From: Chloroflexota bacterium
Lineage (GTDB): Bacteria; Chloroflexota; Anaerolineae; Anaerolineales; Anaerolineaceae
Direction of reading: 5' to 3'
Length of the DNA stretch: 7,315 nt
Assembly (NCBI GenBank): GCA_019136175.1
Contig: JAGVUS010000260.1
Location: forward strand, 1 to 7,315
Positions 6,075-7,315 of this stretch are shown one piece after another (positions within the stretch are counted from its first letter, which is position 1; each line of letters begins with the position of its first letter). The notes beneath the pieces were generated by a model that ran no database searches, had not been told where the DNA came from, and saw only the letters and a list, made by a program, of their open reading frames with translations. Position numbers and translations under genes: made by a program.

Positions 6075-7315
6075 ATGAAGACGCAGGTCATCCAGCTGGA
6101 AAGGTATGATGATGTGATTTCCACCCGAGACAAGCTGGGTTGGAGCAAAGCCCCGCGGGTTGTGCTGGTTTTTCCCACTCGCGGAAGGATTCTGCAGCGA
6201 AAACTGGATCTCATTCTGCTGATCCGGTACGCCAGGTTGCAGGCGATGCAGATTGCACTGGTGACCATGGATCCTGTGGTTCGCGATCACGCCACGGAAG
6301 TGGGGCTGCCCTTTTTTACCTCTATCCGGCAAGCGCAGCGAAAAGCCTGGAGACGACCAAAAATTCGCCTGGTTGCCAGGCAGTTGAACCAGCGACCTGA
6401 TTTGAAAGACCTGCGAACCAGGGTGGGTGATTCAACCAAACAATACCAGATTCGAAGGGATGTTCGGATTTTCCTGTTCTCTCTCGCAATCCTGGGAGTA
6501 TTATCGGTTATCCTGTTGTTTGTTCCTTCAGCAGATGTAACTATTTATCCAGAACGGGAAACTCAAACCCTCAACATGGAAATCCAGGCAAATCCAGCGT
6601 TGGCTTCTCCCAACCTGGCAGGTGGTGTGCCTGCAAGAGTCGTCAATGTGATTGTCGAATCCCAGATGGAAGGGGTTCCAACGGGACGAGTTATGGTGCC
6701 CCAGGAGAAAGCAGGCGGAATGGTGGAGTTTGTCAATCTGACGGATGCCACCCTCCAAATTCCACAGGGCACAATTGTTTCCACCCTGGATGAATCTCCA
6801 ATTCGTTTTGAAACCACCGGTATCGCTACTATTCCGGCGGGTGTGGGGGAAACGGCGTCGATACGTGTTACGGCAATCCAGGGTGGGAGCCATGGGAATA
6901 TTGAAGCAGAGGAAATCCGCACCATTGAGGGGATGGCTGGATTATCTGCCACGGTATCCAATCCAATGGCGTTCCATGGCGGCACCGATCGCAGTTCCCT
7001 GGCACCAATGGAAGCCGATTATCGAGAGGTACGGGAACAACTTTTTACCACTCTCGAAACTCTGGCAAAAGAAAAATTCAGCAAGGAACTGGGCCCGGGA
7101 GATCAGATGATTCCCGAATCGATCCAGGTTTCAGAGATTTTGACTGAAACCATGACTCCCCCACCTGGTAGTGCTGCTGATCGGTTTGTCCTTTTTATCA
7201 GGGTCAATTATCAGGGGATGATGATTGCCGCCAGCGACCTGGAGCAGACAGCCAGCCTGGCGCTAAATGCCTTGTTACCCGCTGATAAGGTTCCGGTTAC
7301 AGGGGAAATCACCAT
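6075..7315 (+). CDS. single-pass membrane protein with baseplate J/gp47-like domain (3' truncated by window end)
   Basis: I read 413 uninterrupted codons from the ATG at 6075 to the window edge; the C-terminus is missing. Residues about 27-92 form an alpha/beta, Rossmann-like unit: a strand VVLVFP (29-34), a helix rich in Leu and Arg, a strand IALVTMDP (60-67), then VGLPFF (76-81). A basic stretch and one transmembrane helix (about 131-150) follow, so the N-terminal unit is probably cytoplasmic and the rest extracytoplasmic. Residues about 215-310 resemble the Baseplate_J family: IPQGTIVST (229-237), a later FETTGIATIPAG (245-256), then IRVTAIQGGSHGNI (263-276) and FHGGTD (300-305). In phages this fold builds the baseplate wedge, but no tail or capsid gene is nearby, and similar membrane-anchored proteins are known from Chloroflexota. 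An upstream ATG at 6070 is followed by TGA two codons later; GGGA at 6064-6067 is a modest ribosome site. Its cellular role is unknown. Confidence 0.8.
   Translation, partial: MKTQVIQLERYDDVISTRDKLGWSKAPRVVLVFPTRGRILQRKLDLILLIRYARLQAMQIALVTMDPVVRDHATEVGLPFFTSIRQAQRKAWRRPKIRLVARQLNQRPDLKDLRTRVGDSTKQYQIRRDVRIFLFSLAILGVLSVILLFVPSADVTIYPERETQTLNMEIQANPALASPNLAGGVPARVVNVIVESQMEGVPTGRVMVPQEKAGGMVEFVNLTDATLQIPQGTIVSTLDESPIRFETTGIATIPAGVGETASIRVTAIQGGSHGNIEAEEIRTIEGMAGLSATVSNPMAFHGGTDRSSLAPMEADYREVREQLFTTLETLAKEKFSKELGPGDQMIPESIQVSEILTETMTPPPGSAADRFVLFIRVNYQGMMIAASDLEQTASLALNALLPADKVPVTGEIT

Noticed and set aside
5976..6332. Minus-strand 118-codon frame across the divergent promoter region
   Set aside because: It overlaps the 5' half of the baseplate-J-like gene's cytoplasmic domain in antisense and has no recognisable feature; it would also run through both candidate promoters.
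6528..6985. Minus-strand 121- and 140-codon frames
   Set aside because: Both are antisense to the baseplate-J-like domain, which reads continuously on the plus strand.
6075..7315. Prophage or contractile injection system locus
   Set aside because: A baseplate-J-like domain alone is not enough. The protein has a membrane anchor, and there is no tail, sheath, capsid, integrase or lysis gene in the window.
1..7315. CRISPR arrays, tRNA/rRNA genes, insertion sequences, long tandem repeats
   Set aside because: No regularly spaced repeats, cloverleaf-type sequence, transposase motif or terminal inverted repeats were seen on reading both strands. Almost all of the window is accounted for by coding sequence.

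Overview
The window looks like ordinary chromosomal DNA of moderate GC content (near 50% by eye), probably from an Anaerolineae-type member of the Chloroflexota. I base this on two things. One is a Thr/Pro-linked lipoprotein with a jelly-roll domain. The other is a membrane-anchored protein with a baseplate-J-like domain behind a Rossmann-like N-terminus; both styles are common in that group. The taxonomic call is inference from protein style, not from a marker gene.

Layout. Positions 1-94 hold what may be the last 23 codons of an unidentified plus-strand gene and a short palindrome. Positions 95-5949 hold four tightly packed minus-strand genes, in transcription order: (1) a lipoprotein with a concanavalin-A/LamG-like domain (5949->5119); (2) a DnaQ-like DEDDh 3'-5' exonuclease (5117->4539), starting one base after the lipoprotein stop; (3) a 701-residue degenerate SF1 helicase-like protein (4445->2340); and (4) a complete UvrD/PcrA-type SF1A helicase (2347->95), whose start overlaps the stop of gene 3 by 8 bases. 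A 125-bp divergent intergenic region (5950-6074) carries a perfect TATAAT box on each strand. From 6075 to the right edge a plus-strand gene encodes a single-pass membrane protein with a baseplate J/gp47-like domain; it is cut by the window end.

How the genes may work together. The exonuclease, the degenerate helicase and the active helicase form a compact set with the part list of an AddAB/RecBCD/AdnAB-type DNA end-processing machine: one active motor, one motor-like subunit with an intact P-loop but eroded Walker B and later motifs, and one nuclease. Here the nuclease would be a separate DEDDh exonuclease instead of a fused PD-(D/E)XK domain, because neither helicase-like protein has room for one. 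This is the most interesting point in the window. It is an inference from gene order and motif state. A DNA-repair role is the plain reading; a defence role has no direct support here. No RNA genes, insertion sequences, CRISPR arrays or phage structural cluster were seen.
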